Assembly (NCBI GenBank): GCA_907164885.2
Contig: OU015493.1
Location: 47,511,723-47,575,722, forward strand
Length of the DNA: 64,000 bases
From: Dolomedes plantarius
Lineage: Eukaryota; Arthropoda; Arachnida; Araneae; Dolomedidae
Reading direction: 5' to 3'
In this document: positions 10,444-22,715 of the stretch, piece by piece
How positions within the stretch are numbered: the first letter of the stretch is position 1
Layout of the letters: each line of letters begins with the position of its first letter
The notes under the pieces: generated by a model
Told to the model about the DNA's origin: nothing
What the model saw: only the letters and a program-made list of their open reading frames with translations
Databases searched by the model: none
Made by a program: the position numbers and the translations under genes

Positions 10444-11460
10444 AGTCGAATGATCTAGGCAATGAACATTCATGAATTTGGTACTTCGTTACTTTCTAGA
10501 TGTTTTGAAGCTGAAATGTGTACTTGTTTAATGATCATGTAATGTCTTACCTCAGAAACATTTTGAAATACAGGCAGAAGCAAAATTCTCTGGATAGGTT
10601 TGTATGGAAACTTCCTAAATCTGAATCTACAACAGGGTTCGGTGGTGATGGGGTTCAGGAAAGAGAAAGAACCCCTGTACAAGCGCCTTACTTTTTATTG
10701 AAAATAGACTTCGCTTCCAAGCAATAACCCCTCTCCTTTTCTACTTTGCCACTTTCCCAATAGGTCATTAACTCTGATCAGTCGAGTTAATCAACTCCAA
10801 TAAGTCGTGTGAAGTTTGTAGAAGTGAGGTTGAGTAAAGACAAATTTAATTTTATCGACTTATTATTGTTTTAAATAATGTCTGTCTAGATAAAAAATAT
10901 TGTATAAAAAAACAACCCCATCAGTTAATAAATTGCTCAGTAAAATGCTAAATTTCTGGTCTTCAGGAACGAATTCAATTTACATTGCTTCTTATGGGAA
11001 AAATTCGTTCGGTACTCGTCGTGCTCTCTGGAACCAACTAACACCAAGTACCCAGGTACCACTGTATAAGATTTGCATGCATATTTTTCGACAATATTTA
11101 AAGGATACATCATATTGATGTAGAAATACGTTATCTGCTTCTAAAATACTACTTATAATAGCACACGACTGAAGTTCGTTTCTTATAACATTGTATTTGT
11201 TTTGTAAAGCTCTGTTCAGTTATAATCCAGTCAATACAAATAATGATATAAATAATTTTTTTTCATATTATTTTATTTTATATAATTTTTAGTATAAAGT
11301 AATTTTATTTGATGTGGAAAATGGAAGGAGACGGTGAAGGTAGTGACATGTTTCGTGCATGTCCTAAAACTAATCGTTCAATAATCAACTGGATTAAGGA
11401 AACTAGGAACGATTGTATCGATAGTGTTGCGCCATTTTGTGAAATGCGCAAAACGAGTGT
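10444..11460. other. Non-coding interval, nothing recognised
   Basis: The small ORFs on both strands have no recognisable domain. The codon content looks random and AT-rich. Confidence 0.5.
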
Positions 11461-11639
11461 CAGACGATAAACAAGATGATAGCTCCGACAGTGATATAAT
11501 TTCCTATGTGGAATATGAACTTATATGGAAATGGATTTGAAAGAATGAAGCTATTCGAGAATTTCCAGGATACAGAAAGACAGACATTTACAGAAAGGAA
11601 TACAGAAAGACAGACATATACAGGAAGGGATACAGAAAG

Positions 11640-12065
11640 ACAAGATACATTAAAAATGGTGAATGCGGTATTGGAGGATGAAGCTATTCGAGAATTCCTG
11701 GGATATAGATATAAATGTTAGAAACATTAGAGCAGAATGGCACACCATTACAAATGGTGAATGTTGTATTAGAGGAAGAAACTATTCGTAAATCCTGCGA
11801 TATAGGAATACATTTTAGAGCCATTGGGGTAGAATGGCACACCATTACAATTAGTGAATGTTGTATTTGAGGATGAAGCTATTCGAGAGTTCCTGCAATA
11901 CAGAATACAATTTTAGAAGCATTAGGGCAGGATGTCCCACCATTACAAATGATGAATATTGTAATGGTGGAATTGTGGTATTTTAGAATGAAGTTATTCG
12001 TTAATTCCCGGAATACAGGAATCGATGTTAAAAGTATTAGGGCAGGATGTCACACCATTACAAAT
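11640..12065 (+). repeat. Degenerate ~97-bp tandem repeat, about four units
   Basis: The anchor CACCATTACAAAT recurs at about 11743, 11840, 11938 and 12053, with spacings of 97, 98 and 115 bp. Each unit also has GAAGCTATTCGAGA followed by a TTCCTG-type stretch. One frame of a less damaged unit reads VLEDEAIREFLGYR. The array lies inside the piggyBac relic. Confidence 0.75.
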
Positions 12066-13195
12066 AGGGATAGCTAGTAGGTGCTAAAGACGATGTTTAG
12101 AAAATTTTAGTAACGGAAACAAACCGTTTTGCAAATCTGGTAAAAACTGATAAAAGTCTTAAATTGGAAAAAGAAAGTTTGAAAACAACTGGAGAGAAAC
12201 TAATGACGATGAAATGAAAGCATATTTTGCTTTAATTATTTTTTGATCCAAGTCAAAAAAGTTCGTGTAGTCCTGTAGGCTGAATAAAAACGGTAACGGA
12301 GACTCCAATAGATCTAAAAACAGTGCCTTCGTGGATATTCCCTAACTAACTCGGTTTTTACATTTTACAAATAATTTATTGGCGGATAAAAGCAATAGCT
12401 TATATAAACTCGGGAATATAACCTTTTATTTAAATGGCGTATTTGAGCATATTGTCACTGCCGAAGAAGATTTATCATTGGACGAATCGCTACTGAAATA
12501 TAGGGGTCGATTATCCTAGAAACAATTTAATCCATGAATAGGAGATCGTTTTCGACTAAAATATTATAAGTTGTGTAAATCGAAATCGAGATACTGCGTC
12601 AAGTTTAAAATATATACAGGACAAGATGTAAAAAAGATTCGGATTATACTGTATCAGAAAGTTTAGTACCGAATTTACGCATGGCATAGACATTCCCTTT
12701 CCTTAGATGACTATCTGGCATTCGTCACCAAAACTGTATCTGCAATTGGACGTTGAAAAATCGGATTCTATCAGGGCAGTTAGATGTAATAGAAAAATAT
12801 GCCAAACGAGATTGCGGCTACAAAATTAAAAAAGATTTTAAGTCCTTTCAAGAAATGTATATATTTTCTCTCAACTAAACAGACTAAATCTGATGTGACT
12901 GAAGCGCAACAAACAATGGAAAAATAATATAGATCGAAACGAAACTGTTACAAATCCAAAGATCGTTTTATATTACAACGTGGGCATAAGTAGCTTAGAT
13001 TTGTAGAATAATTTGCTTATCTTTTTTTTCTATAAGGAGAAAATTTGTTAAACTTAGAACAACAACAAAATCTTATTTGATGCATACAGCCTTTTCAAAA
13101 CTTTTCCTTTATATTGTAAAATAAAACACATGAGGAAAGGTAAGAGATATTAATTTTCGAAATTCCGGTTGGACGTTGCGGAAAAAATTTAAGAA

Positions 13196-13385
13196 AGTAT
13201 AATTTTATGGAATTATATGGAATATAATTCTACAAAATTATACTTTTATTATTATATTCCAGAAAATTATGCTGGATATTGAACGCGATTATTCAAATAT
13301 GAAAACTCGCGAATATACGCGATCATTAATATATGAAAATTATATTATTCCATAAAATTATACTGGATATTGAACGCGAGATAGA
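13196..13385. repeat. AT-rich foldback with repeated TGGATATTGAACGCGA
   Basis: GAAAGTATAATTTTATGGAA at 13193 is mirrored by TTCCATAAAATTATACT near 13350. The motif TGGATATTGAACGCGA occurs twice in direct orientation (about 13272 and 13364). No coding potential. It sits between two parts of the piggyBac relic. Confidence 0.5.
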
Positions 13386-14114
13386 GCGTCTGTAGAGGAT
13401 ACACCCCTACGAATGCAAAACAAACGAATAGGGGCATCTCCCTAGAAATATTCCACATACAAAGGGTAAACTAAAGCCTCTCAGAAGGTGCCATCTATGT
13501 GCGAATCACAATTAACTCTTAGAAATATTTGGGAATCTAAGGCTTTGCAACCATTGCTTCCGGAGCGCACCGTTCCTCCGTTCGTGCCGAAATTGTTGAA
13601 ACGACCAGATATTGGTTTTACTTATCACGTGGTCATTCCGCTGAGAATTCGTGGATTGGTTAAATTGTTTATCACTGAAGATTTGCTCCGCAAGCAATGT
13701 GAACAAGGTCTTAGAAATATTTAGTTGTATTCCACATTATACATTGCACAATATGATAAATTTCAAAACAAAGTTATTAATTACAATTTCTATCACTCTG
13801 TAACTCTTGTCTATATTTATCTAAATAGTAACACTAAATGCATTTTTTACACGCAATCTGTTTAAAATCTGCATACATAGAAACGATTTAATGGAACAGC
13901 TCACCTTCAATTGTTTTGGACGATTTCGGTACGGGTATCGATCAATTAATTTCCAGCGCAAGTGGTTGTTAAAATATATATTTTTAGGGTACAACAAAAG
14001 ATTTTGATGGATATAATATTAATTAATGCATTATACGCCCTGTATATCAAAGTGGAGGCGACACTACTAGTGTAATCTAATTATCTGTCAAAAATATCTA
14101 ATATCAAGGATATA

Positions 14115-15058
14115 CGAAGTAGGATCAAAAAGTTCCCGGAATAAGTCAATTACAAATTATTAAAAGATAGAACAATAATTTTACCTTATTGGCCTTCAAA
14201 GTACTTTCTTCCTGCATCCATACACTTCTTTTAGAGTTCGTATAACTGTTCAAAACACTCCTGGAATGCATTTTTTGAGAGGTCCTTCAGTAGTTTCGTC
14301 GCATTTTCGATCACCTTATCTGAATCCACAAAACGGTGTCCCTTCAATTTCATTTTCAGCCGTGGAAACAGGTAAAAATCTGCTGGTGCTAAGTTGAGAG
14401 AATAAGGAAGGTGTTCCAGAGTGGTAACAGTGTCTGGCAAGGTACTTTTTCACAATCAGAGCGCGATGTGCATTGTCGTGTAAAAGAAACCAATCGTTTG
14501 TTACCCATTTTTCAGGTCGTTTTCTTCTGATTGCATATCGTAGTAGTTTAAGGGTATCCAGGTAAAGTTCTTTATTGACAGTTTGGCCTTCAGGAATAAA
14601 TTCGTAGTGAATAACGCTATCGTAATCGAAAAAAGCCTCCAACATCAATTTCCCTAGGCTTTTCCCTCGGAAGAGGAGGGACGCCCAGTCCGAGGGTCAT
14701 CTTAGATGTTTGTGCGACCTTCAAAGAAACGCTTATGCCACTGGTACACAGCCGTTTTTTTTCATGGCATCGTTTCTGTATGCTTTGTTCAGCATCTAGA
14801 GCGTCTCAGAAGGTGATTTCTCGAGCAAAACGTAGAATTTGATGTTTGCACGCTGACGACATTTCAAAATCCGACGAATGAAAAATTCTCTTTGTCAGAA
14901 ATCATCTTCAGCTAACGCCAAAAGTACCAGAAATGAATTCCAGATGGCTGTGTGTTTCCCTTATTAGTGCTGCCAACATTCAAAAATGATATTTTCCCTC
15001 CAACGAACACCTGCGTGAATGTAGGCGACCATTCCGGGAATTTATTGACTCTACCTCG
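14115..15058 (-). mobile_element. mariner element, internally deleted (944 bp)
   Basis: The left end CGAAGTAGGATCAAAAAGTT and the right end read inward CGAGGTAGAGTCAATAAATT both continue CCCGGAAT. Both are flanked by TA (14113-14114 and 15059-15060). The length is about 350 bp short of a typical full-length mariner, and the coding remnant explains the deficit. Confidence 0.88.
14231..14862 (-). pseudogene. mariner transposase remnant with central deletion
   Basis: The N-terminus begins SSACKHQILRFAREIT at 14862 and continues past stops through AYRNDAMKK to a SGRPS-like hinge near 14670. It then jumps directly to LGKLMLEAFFDYDSVIHYEF (about 14650), which belongs to the C-terminal half. About 150 residues, including the first catalytic Asp, are absent. 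The second Asp is kept in LLHDNA and the third in YSLNLAPADFYLFP (DD34D type). A frame change lies near 14410-14450. The frame ends at 14231. Confidence 0.88.
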
Positions 15059-15060
15059 TA

Positions 15061-18000
15061 TCTTTCAGAACACATTTTTATAAACACAGGGTGGACCTAA
15101 TACTTCTGTAAATCTAACTATGTGGGGCATCAGTGATATTTTACCGTTTAGAAGAGTTTCATGGAGTTAAACCTATAGGTTTTTATCGAAGGGGAATTCT
15201 CTCTTAACTGGAGGCTTAATCCTATAAACAGATCGTCCTCTTTTTCGACATACCATCAAATAGGGCTCTTTAATATCCAGGATGACTCGAGCGTCTCCAT
15301 CTTATTTCCCAAAAGTACTGCGCTGCCTACCGAAGCATTTGCTATGAAATGCTGTTGGTGTTTTTTCATCACCAGTCCACAAAAAGTCCCTTTGCACCTG
15401 CTTAATGAGTTCAGGCAAAACTTGAGGCTAAATATGGCGCTTTCTCTAAGCTAATACGTTTCTCACATACATGTCAAAGAACAATTATTCAAAGTTAATT
15501 CAAACGAACTCTTTCATGCATAACGAATCTTACTGGAAATTATATTTCAAATCTGAAGATCTGAGAAGGATTACATTCTTTTAATTCCCCTGTGAAATGA
15601 GCTTTAAGACTTGACTGAAACGTATTAGCTTCTACAGTCATTCAAGAATACTGGAACAGAAAAGGTCGATTCAGAAAGAGTCAAATCAAAATGTCGATTT
15701 CACTTGATGACAAAATCCCTTGTGCGTCAACAATATCTTACAGCCTTACTCTCCTATTTGCCTACTTGTATCTAGTTTTCTCGCATCCTTTGGATTTACG
15801 AAGCCAAATATCAAGAATATTATAATAAGAGAGAGAAATTCAAGAAAACCTATTAACACTTTAATGGCTTACAAGCAACGCAACTCATCTTTCAAGATAA
15901 CTATTGCTATATTAAAATCACGAGCCGGAGAAGACGAATTAGAAAAAATATATGCAAACAAACTTCAAGAATAAATTTTAGTTCCATTTACTTATTTTCA
16001 CAAATTTCACAACACATAAACGTATGGTATATGTCTTTACCGACGATGATCTTAAAAGAGATATTAATGAGAAAACTGATAAATACTTGTACTGACACCA
16101 CTACACACCAGCATACAAAAAATGTTACGTTTTATAGTAATAGTCTGTTTTAATGTACTGGTAGGAATAGTTACAACTCATTGAGATTAATAAAGGACTT
16201 AATTCAATTCAGACTAAATCCTCTGCAAGGATTTTCATAATAAATTACTTATGCAGACAGTTGAGCCTTATCAAGGAGATTTTCCCTTTGATGTCTGTTA
16301 TATGATGTGCGATAGTTATTCAGAATATTCTGCATGCAAAATAAGATTATATGAATGCTTTGATAACCATAGATAAATAGAAACTTTGATCAGACTTTCG
16401 AAAACTCGATATTTTTTTCTCAGATGAATTGCTAAAGAACTATATGTGCTAATACATTATTTAATACAAGATTATTTAAATATTTATGTTTTTATTACAA
16501 AGACCAGTTTTGCATGTGGCTTTTGTCAGAGTGAATGTAACGAATATTTATGAATAAATATTTATCATAAATAAATAAATATCTGTTATAAGAAATATTG
16601 TTTGTCATTTTTTTTTCAGTTTGTAGGCATTTAAAAGCCATTTGTAAGGAAATTTTCTTTCAGTATAAGTGAGACCTGTAGTAACTATAGTAAATACTTC
16701 ATTTTCAATAAAATATGTAACAAACAAGCGTATACATAAAAATATAAAACAAATTGAATTTTCTCGTGTATTTATTTTCTGTTTTAATTTTTAAAACTCA
16801 TCGATTAAACCTGCCAGTCTTGTTCGGGATGTACGTTCAAAATTTTTTACAATATTCTTGGCTTCCTTTTCATCAGTCGTAACTTCTATAAGGGGTTGAA
16901 ATTTTTTTTAAAGATCAGGTATATGGAAGCTCATGCTTTATCTCTCCTTGACCGGTAATCACATCTTTATTTTTCAGGTCAATTCCAGGTCTATTGATGC
17001 AATGAAGTACAGTCTGATTTCTTGTCGTTTTTATGGCTCAATCCCCATATGTCATAGAATTCTTATGCTATACCAGTTTATTATTCCGGCAAAAATATTT
17101 ATATTATTGTACCAAATTCGTGGTACGGAAAGTTATTTTACAAGTGAATTCAAGAAATGAAATAAATATGCTAGTTACCACAATTGAAAAACAGGATTTA
17201 TAAACAGCAAAACTGACATACAGTCTTCTTTTAACAAGTTGCAGCAGTAGACAAAAATATTACTGCAAATCTTCGATGGAAGCCAACAATTTTCAGCACC
17301 TACGTATTCTTCTTTAACATGGAGGAATTTTATTACACAATCCATTAATACAATTATTAATTAATTATAAAATATGACCTTATAAATCTTCCTAGGACCT
17401 CGTCTGGCTATCCTAGCCAAAGAACCGTACAACATCTATCAAGAAATCTCGTCTCCAAAGGAAATGGTCACCTTTCGCTGTAAGAACAAATCTTCAACTG
17501 AATTGCTATTCTAAAAACATATTTATCTCGCAAAACCAAAACCCGTGATGCCACACCGCACAACTAACCATTTTCCAACAATTAACCCAAATCAGCCTTT
17601 ATTACTTTCTCCATGGTAGACGCGTGAGCGTGCTTAACCACAGTTTTAAATATCGAGAGCTCCAAAACATCGCACTCTGGCGATAACACGCCAAGTTGGC
17701 CCCTAACTCGTAATATTAAGTATCAGAACTGCTTAAACATGAGCATTAATGTACAATCATTAAATATCAAATATCGCAACTTCTGCAACTTGAAATTAAA
17801 CATGATTTTTAATTTAGAGACTGTTACAATACTTAAAAAGGAAGTTGCGACTTAAATATAGTATTACGTTGAAGCATGAAAGTCTCCCCCCACCTCCATA
17901 TCGCCTCTTTCGTGAGTTGTTCTTCATAACATAATCAGATCCTGCATTTAAACTAACATATAGTGAAGTAGTTATTATATAGTGTTACAAAATTTAAAGA

Positions 18001-18427
18001 AAAAAATACTGATTTCAAAACTAATTCAAATTAACACCTGGGAAACACTCATTAATTAAAAAGAATATAAAAATGTGAATATTTCCTAGGTGTAGTGTTT
18101 TGTAAAAGAAACCTCCATCCTATGGACGCGGTTTCAAATGTCACCTGAAGCATTAATGCCTGCTTTCCTTCCTACAGGACGATATTAACTAACGTACTGG
18201 ATGCTGTCATAACGATAAACTCAATACAAAAAAACAGTGTGTAAGAACGAGCGAGCTAAGGATAAATTTTTCCCGTATTGGAAGAATAAAGTAATGTAAA
18301 GCATGTTTATACAAACTGGTAGTTAACTGAGAAGACATTGTGATTCCTTAATTAGTAACAATTATAAACTTAAATTGCAGAAACATTGCTGAGTACGCAT
18401 TCAAAAAAATAATCTATTTCTATTAAC
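15061..18427. other. Non-coding interval, nothing recognised
   Basis: About 3.4 kb of AT-rich sequence. The ORFs at 15720-15974 and 16933-17160 have no recognisable motif. No terminal repeats, tRNA boxes or exon-like blocks were found by eye. Confidence 0.45.
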
Positions 18428-18592
18428 GCTGGATTACGTTCCTCCATAACGGTTCTCCAGAAAGCAAAATTTCAGATGTCCTGCGTCGCGAGTTATAATT
18501 TTGTCAGCGCGCCAAACCCAGTCTGTTCTTGGCAAGCAGTAAACAGTTAAATAGAAAAATAGCAAAATGCGTGAAAATTTTGACTTACATAA

Positions 18593-18600
<8 letters not shown>

Positions 18601-18652
<52 letters not shown>

Positions 18653-18660
18653 GTATGTAT
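18601..18660. repeat. (CA)n(TA)n microsatellite
   Basis: A CA run of about 30 bp followed by a TA run of about 20 bp, then GTATGTAT. Confidence 0.9.
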
Positions 18661-19184
18661 ATATGTCAAAAAATTAGTTGGGAAAGAAACAATTAAGTTA
18701 AAATTTAAAGGGGGCTTCAGGATAGATTAATTTCGTGGCGAACGCCATTAGTTTAATACAGCAGAGAACAAGCGCACCGTGATTTTTAGGGGAATACCCT
18801 TTTTGAGAGATAACCTTGACTCGCATCTGTGGTCGATGCGAACGAATCTATTTTTAGAGCAGGCACGGGATGCGAGGAGTGAGGCTATTACATAATGGAA
18901 GCGTCCCGAATATTCTATAGACATCACAGGGCATGCGCGAAAGTTTGGCCACTAAGTTTTAACAGAGTGGGATTAGCATTTGGATTGAACGGTCGCGCTT
19001 CACGAGGTGAGAGATCGAAAAAATGGCACGGATTGAATCGGGTTAATTAATAGTTATTGAATAAAGGATTTAGATGTAAGCTGATTGTCTTAATTCCACA
19101 GGCCTACGATGTTACTGACTGCAAATTTTTTAGAGTAAGTACTACGGGAATGAGTAAGAGGGAGTACGAGAATTTAAGGTCGTC

Positions 19185-19227
<43 letters not shown>

Positions 19228-19242
19228 AGAGAGAGAGAGAGA
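19185..19242. repeat. (TA)n(GA)n microsatellite
   Basis: A TA tract of about 37 bp followed by a GA tract of about 18 bp. Confidence 0.9.
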
Positions 19243-19343
19243 CTTATATACATGAAGCATATATACATAAATATACAAAAGATGTAAGCAACGATGAGTA
19301 ATTCTACGTTTATAAGCCGTGATAGTTTCGTTAGAAGAGACTA

Positions 19344-20414
19344 CCTGATATTTTTTAATTGCTTTTAAGTCGCATTTAATTTTAGCTGCTATATTAGTCT
19401 AAGGCTAGATAATGACTACAATACAGTCACCTCCCGGAAACAAATTGTTAAATTATTCAAGTATTGTAATTTTCGCTTCCAAAAGGGAAAAAAACCTACT
19501 TAGTACCTTAATTATAGTTATTCCGGATAAGGAAATAATGTGCACATATCATGAAACGCACACTACACTATCTATCTCACACTTTTACCAAATTTTGCAA
19601 GCTTTTTGTAACCGCCCATCGGATCAATTCTTATCCGTCCAAAGATTCCCTTGTATTAGACTTCCTACCTTCCGTATATCACAATGCACTTTAATGGAAT
19701 TGGAAAATGCAAAATAAAGTGAATGCAAATTTATGGGCTCGAAATATTTTATTAACGATGCGATGTGCGTCTACGGCGAAACATTTAGCGACGGATTATT
19801 TATAGAATCCATTTTTAATCAAGGAAATTTTAAACCTCAGATCAAAACGATAAATCTTCGAGATATTTAAATAAATGAAATGTGGCGGTTAAAAATGAAA
19901 AGATGTGAGCACATAAATATTCATCAAGATGCCACGGGGATAAGATAAATTTATGACGAAAATTGTTTCTGCTCTTACACACCCCCCCTCCCACGAGTGA
20001 TTCCGGGGTTCAAAAAAGCATAATAGAAGGAGAAAAACGATCTGTGTATTAAAAAGCTTTTCGGTGTTAGGGAAAAATGTTTATTTTATACTGATTAAGA
20101 AGATTCCTTCATTTCAACGGATAATAAATTAAAGTGTGTGTGTGCGTACGTTTTCCCTTTAAAATTCATTTCAAAATCAGCATGTTAATGAACCCTTTAC
20201 GCCGAAATTAGTAAATTAAGTATTTCGATAAAAGTAACTACAAATTAAGTTAATTATGATGAATAATTACAGAAGAATTTGTCTGAATTAGTCGGCTTAA
20301 TTTCCATGCGAGTGCTGAATAAATTATAAAATATAATGCTTTTCTGTACTGCTGATATTTGCATTAAGTTTTTTTTAATGTTTGAATGATCTGCCACTAA
20401 GCCTTTATATAGAC
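19344..20414. other. Non-coding interval, nothing recognised
   Basis: AT-rich sequence. One 101-residue ORF (19412-19717) lacks any recognisable motif. Confidence 0.45.
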
Positions 20415-21397
20415 ACTAGCGGCCCGTCCCGACTTTGTCCGGGTTAAACAAAATATTATACCAATAAAAACCAGTTGATAGCCAATAAATTGTAAATATT
20501 TTTTTACCTTAATAATAACCTAAATAATACCTTAAATTAATTTTATGCTTGTTAATAATTAAAATAAATTTTTTAAAAGAAAAAGACGTGCCGGAGAACG
20601 GCTAGGTTCGAACCGCTAGCGTCAAAACAGAAGCCCACCGCGATAGCACCACGATAAGGATCGTTGAAATCTTCGGAACAAAAAGCGGTAGAAGACAGTA
20701 GCGGAAACAATGGAAATTGTTAGGATTAAGCCCCTAACTTTATTTCTACTGATCAGATATACATAATATATAGCCTATGTCCATCTGGAATAATGTACCT
20801 TTCAAACAGTGAAAGAATTTTTCAAATAGGTACAGTGGTTCTGAAGATTACCCTCCACGTACAAAATCGCTCTCTCTTTATATATAAGTATAGATAGTAC
20901 CACGCTAAGGATCGTTGAAGGCTTCGGCACAAAAAGCGGTAGAGGACAGTAGCGGTAACAATGGATATTGTTAGGATTAAACCCCTAACTTTATTTCTAC
21001 TGATCAGATATACATAATATATAGCCTATGTCCATCTGGAATAATGTACCTTTCAAACAGTGAAAGAATTTTTCAAATAGGTACAGTGGTTCTGAAGATT
21101 ACCCTCCACGTACAAAATCGCTCTCTCTTTATATATAAGTATAGATAGTACCACGCTAAGGATCGTTGAAGGCTTCGGCACAAAAAGCGGTAGAGGACAG
21201 TAGCGGTAACAATGGATATTGTTAGGATTAAGCCCCTAACTTTATTTCTACTGATCAGATATACATAATATATAGCCTATGTCCATCTGGAATAATGTAC
21301 CTTTCAAACAGTGAAAGAATTTTTCAAATAGGTGCAGTGGTTCCGGAGATTACCCTCCACGTACAAAATCGCTCTCTCTTTATATATAAGTATAGAT
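20415..21397 (+). mobile_element. ACTAGC...TATAGAT-type element with three tandem 251-bp units
   Basis: It starts ACTAGCGGCCCGTCCCGACT followed by TTGTCCGGG, and ends TATATATAAGTATAGAT. A 251-bp unit is repeated head to tail at about 20646-20896, 20897-21147 and 21148-21397. Units 2 and 3 are almost identical; unit 1 is more diverged in its first 80 bp. A B-box-like GGTTCGAACCG occurs at 20607-20617. The start and end motifs match the logic of the family at 8946, but the bodies differ. No protein is encoded. Confidence 0.75.
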
Positions 21398-22577
21398 TTT
21401 TAAATTGACATTAATGTATTCAATATCATTCATATGTAAGTATTGTCTTAAATACCATAGTAGAATTTTTAAATTTCAAATTTGATAGGGAATACAGACG
21501 GTTCCTAAGTATATTTAAACATTTGTTTTATTAACGAATAAAATTTTTATTAATTCAAATCAGTAATAGTAAAGAAAAAAACACACACACAGTAAAATCA
21601 ATTCACGATACAAGCTTGCAAATTTTTCAACCCCCAAAGAAGAGAGCATACATTTGAAATTTTGTTTTAAAAAGTAAAAGTAAACGGTATATAACTTTTA
21701 ACAGCCACTATAAATATTTAATAAATTATTTAAACATAGATTATATTGATAGATTATAATGTATATAACTTTTAACAGCCACTTTAAAGATTTAATAAAT
21801 TATTTAAACTTAGATTATTTGAACAATGAAGCATGAAATACAAAATTCAAAAACAATATTTAGTTCTTTTAAAGACTGTTATTGCATTTGCAGCTTATAT
21901 TCGCCGGTAAATTTTCCGGAGCATCTGTAGTTTCTTCCTTTAGAGACTTTCGCACGTAATTATAAAGAATTTGCAATTTATTTGTAATATAGTCAGCATG
22001 TAAAATGATTAGGATTCGAAATAATTTCAAAGGTTTTAGTGTTATCCTATAAGTACGCGTTCTTGTATAGTATCGTAATCCAGCATTAGAAATTTGGAAT
22101 TTTAAGGAAAAAACGTGAACACAGATGCAATATTTTCTTCTCCGTATCTGGGTTAACCTCTCTTAAAAAGAATTTTCAATAGAGAGGAAGAAGATAAAGA
22201 AAGTCCCTACAAATTTTAATGTGGTACATAGGAATAAGTAATTTCTGTGTTTCATCATGCCGTAGAAAGTTTTACCCGAGTCCGTTTAAAATATCGATTT
22301 TTTTTAAATTTTTAAATTAAGGAATGTACTATTGTGATGATGTTTTACTGAAAATGCAAACATTATCGCTTTTAAAGTTTGATTGGTAAGGAACAATTGG
22401 GTCACCTTTTGTAACACGAGGGATAGTAAATTTATTAAAAAATTGTTACGGTGATATTACTCTTCTCTTCCGTTGGGTTCAGCGGGATAATAAAGGTACA
22501 CTTCTCTTCAAAGGACATCGGAGCAACTAAACACTATGTTGGTATAGTTTGCAAGGAAACTTCATTGGAGATGCTAA
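21398..22577. other. Non-coding interval
   Basis: AT-rich. It holds a short direct repeat: TATAACTTTTAACAGCCACT occurs at about 21690 and again at about 21764. Nothing else is recognised. Confidence 0.5.
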
Positions 22578-22715
22578 TACACTAGTCAAAAGTGAAATTG
22601 CAACACCATGAAGGAATGCTGGTAGTGAAGTGAAAATAACAGGATCGGTAGAGGTAAGACCCATATGCAGATGATTAAAGAAACAAAGAAAGATATAAAA
22701 AATTAAACTGTTTAG

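Larger units (their letters stand above)
11461..13540 (+). pseudogene. Decayed piggyBac-type transposase
   Basis: Scattered piggyBac landmarks appear in order in different plus frames. They are: an acidic stretch SDDKQDDSSDSD (about 11461-11500); ILVTETNRFANL (12104); DDEMKAYFALII (about 12200); KTVPSWIF then a leucine-rich stretch (about 12320-12400); EEDLSLDESLLKYRGRLS with a catalytic-site Asp (about 12463-12520); CVKFKIYTGQD (about 12597); CNRK (about 12788); IVLYYNVGISSLDL (about 12965); LRTTTKSYLMHTAF (about 13057); and a possible cysteine motif RCHLCANH (about 13490). Many stops and frame changes separate them. A tandem repeat (11700-12065) and an AT-rich foldback (13196-13380) interrupt it. 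It is dead. The family call rests on several independent motifs. The final cysteine motif is less certain. Confidence 0.75.
18431..19343. repeat. Two-block repeat family, copy 1 (interrupted)
   Basis: Block 1 (18431-18596) starts GGATTACGTTCCTCC, contains CGCGCCAAACCCAGTCTGT and ends GAAAATTTTGAC. Block 2 (19276-19343) runs from CAAAAGATGTAAGCAACGAT to GTTTCGTTAGAAGAGACTA. Both blocks recur in the same order and orientation at 43626-44099. Here they are separated by CA/TA microsatellites and about 500 bp of unique sequence (18660-19185) containing a GC-richer stretch. Confidence 0.7.

Noticed and set aside
15160..15450. Possible reading frame on the minus strand (for example DFLWTGDEKTPTAFHSKC)
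   Set aside because: It resembles no family I can name with confidence and has stops; it may be a transposase scrap but support is too weak.
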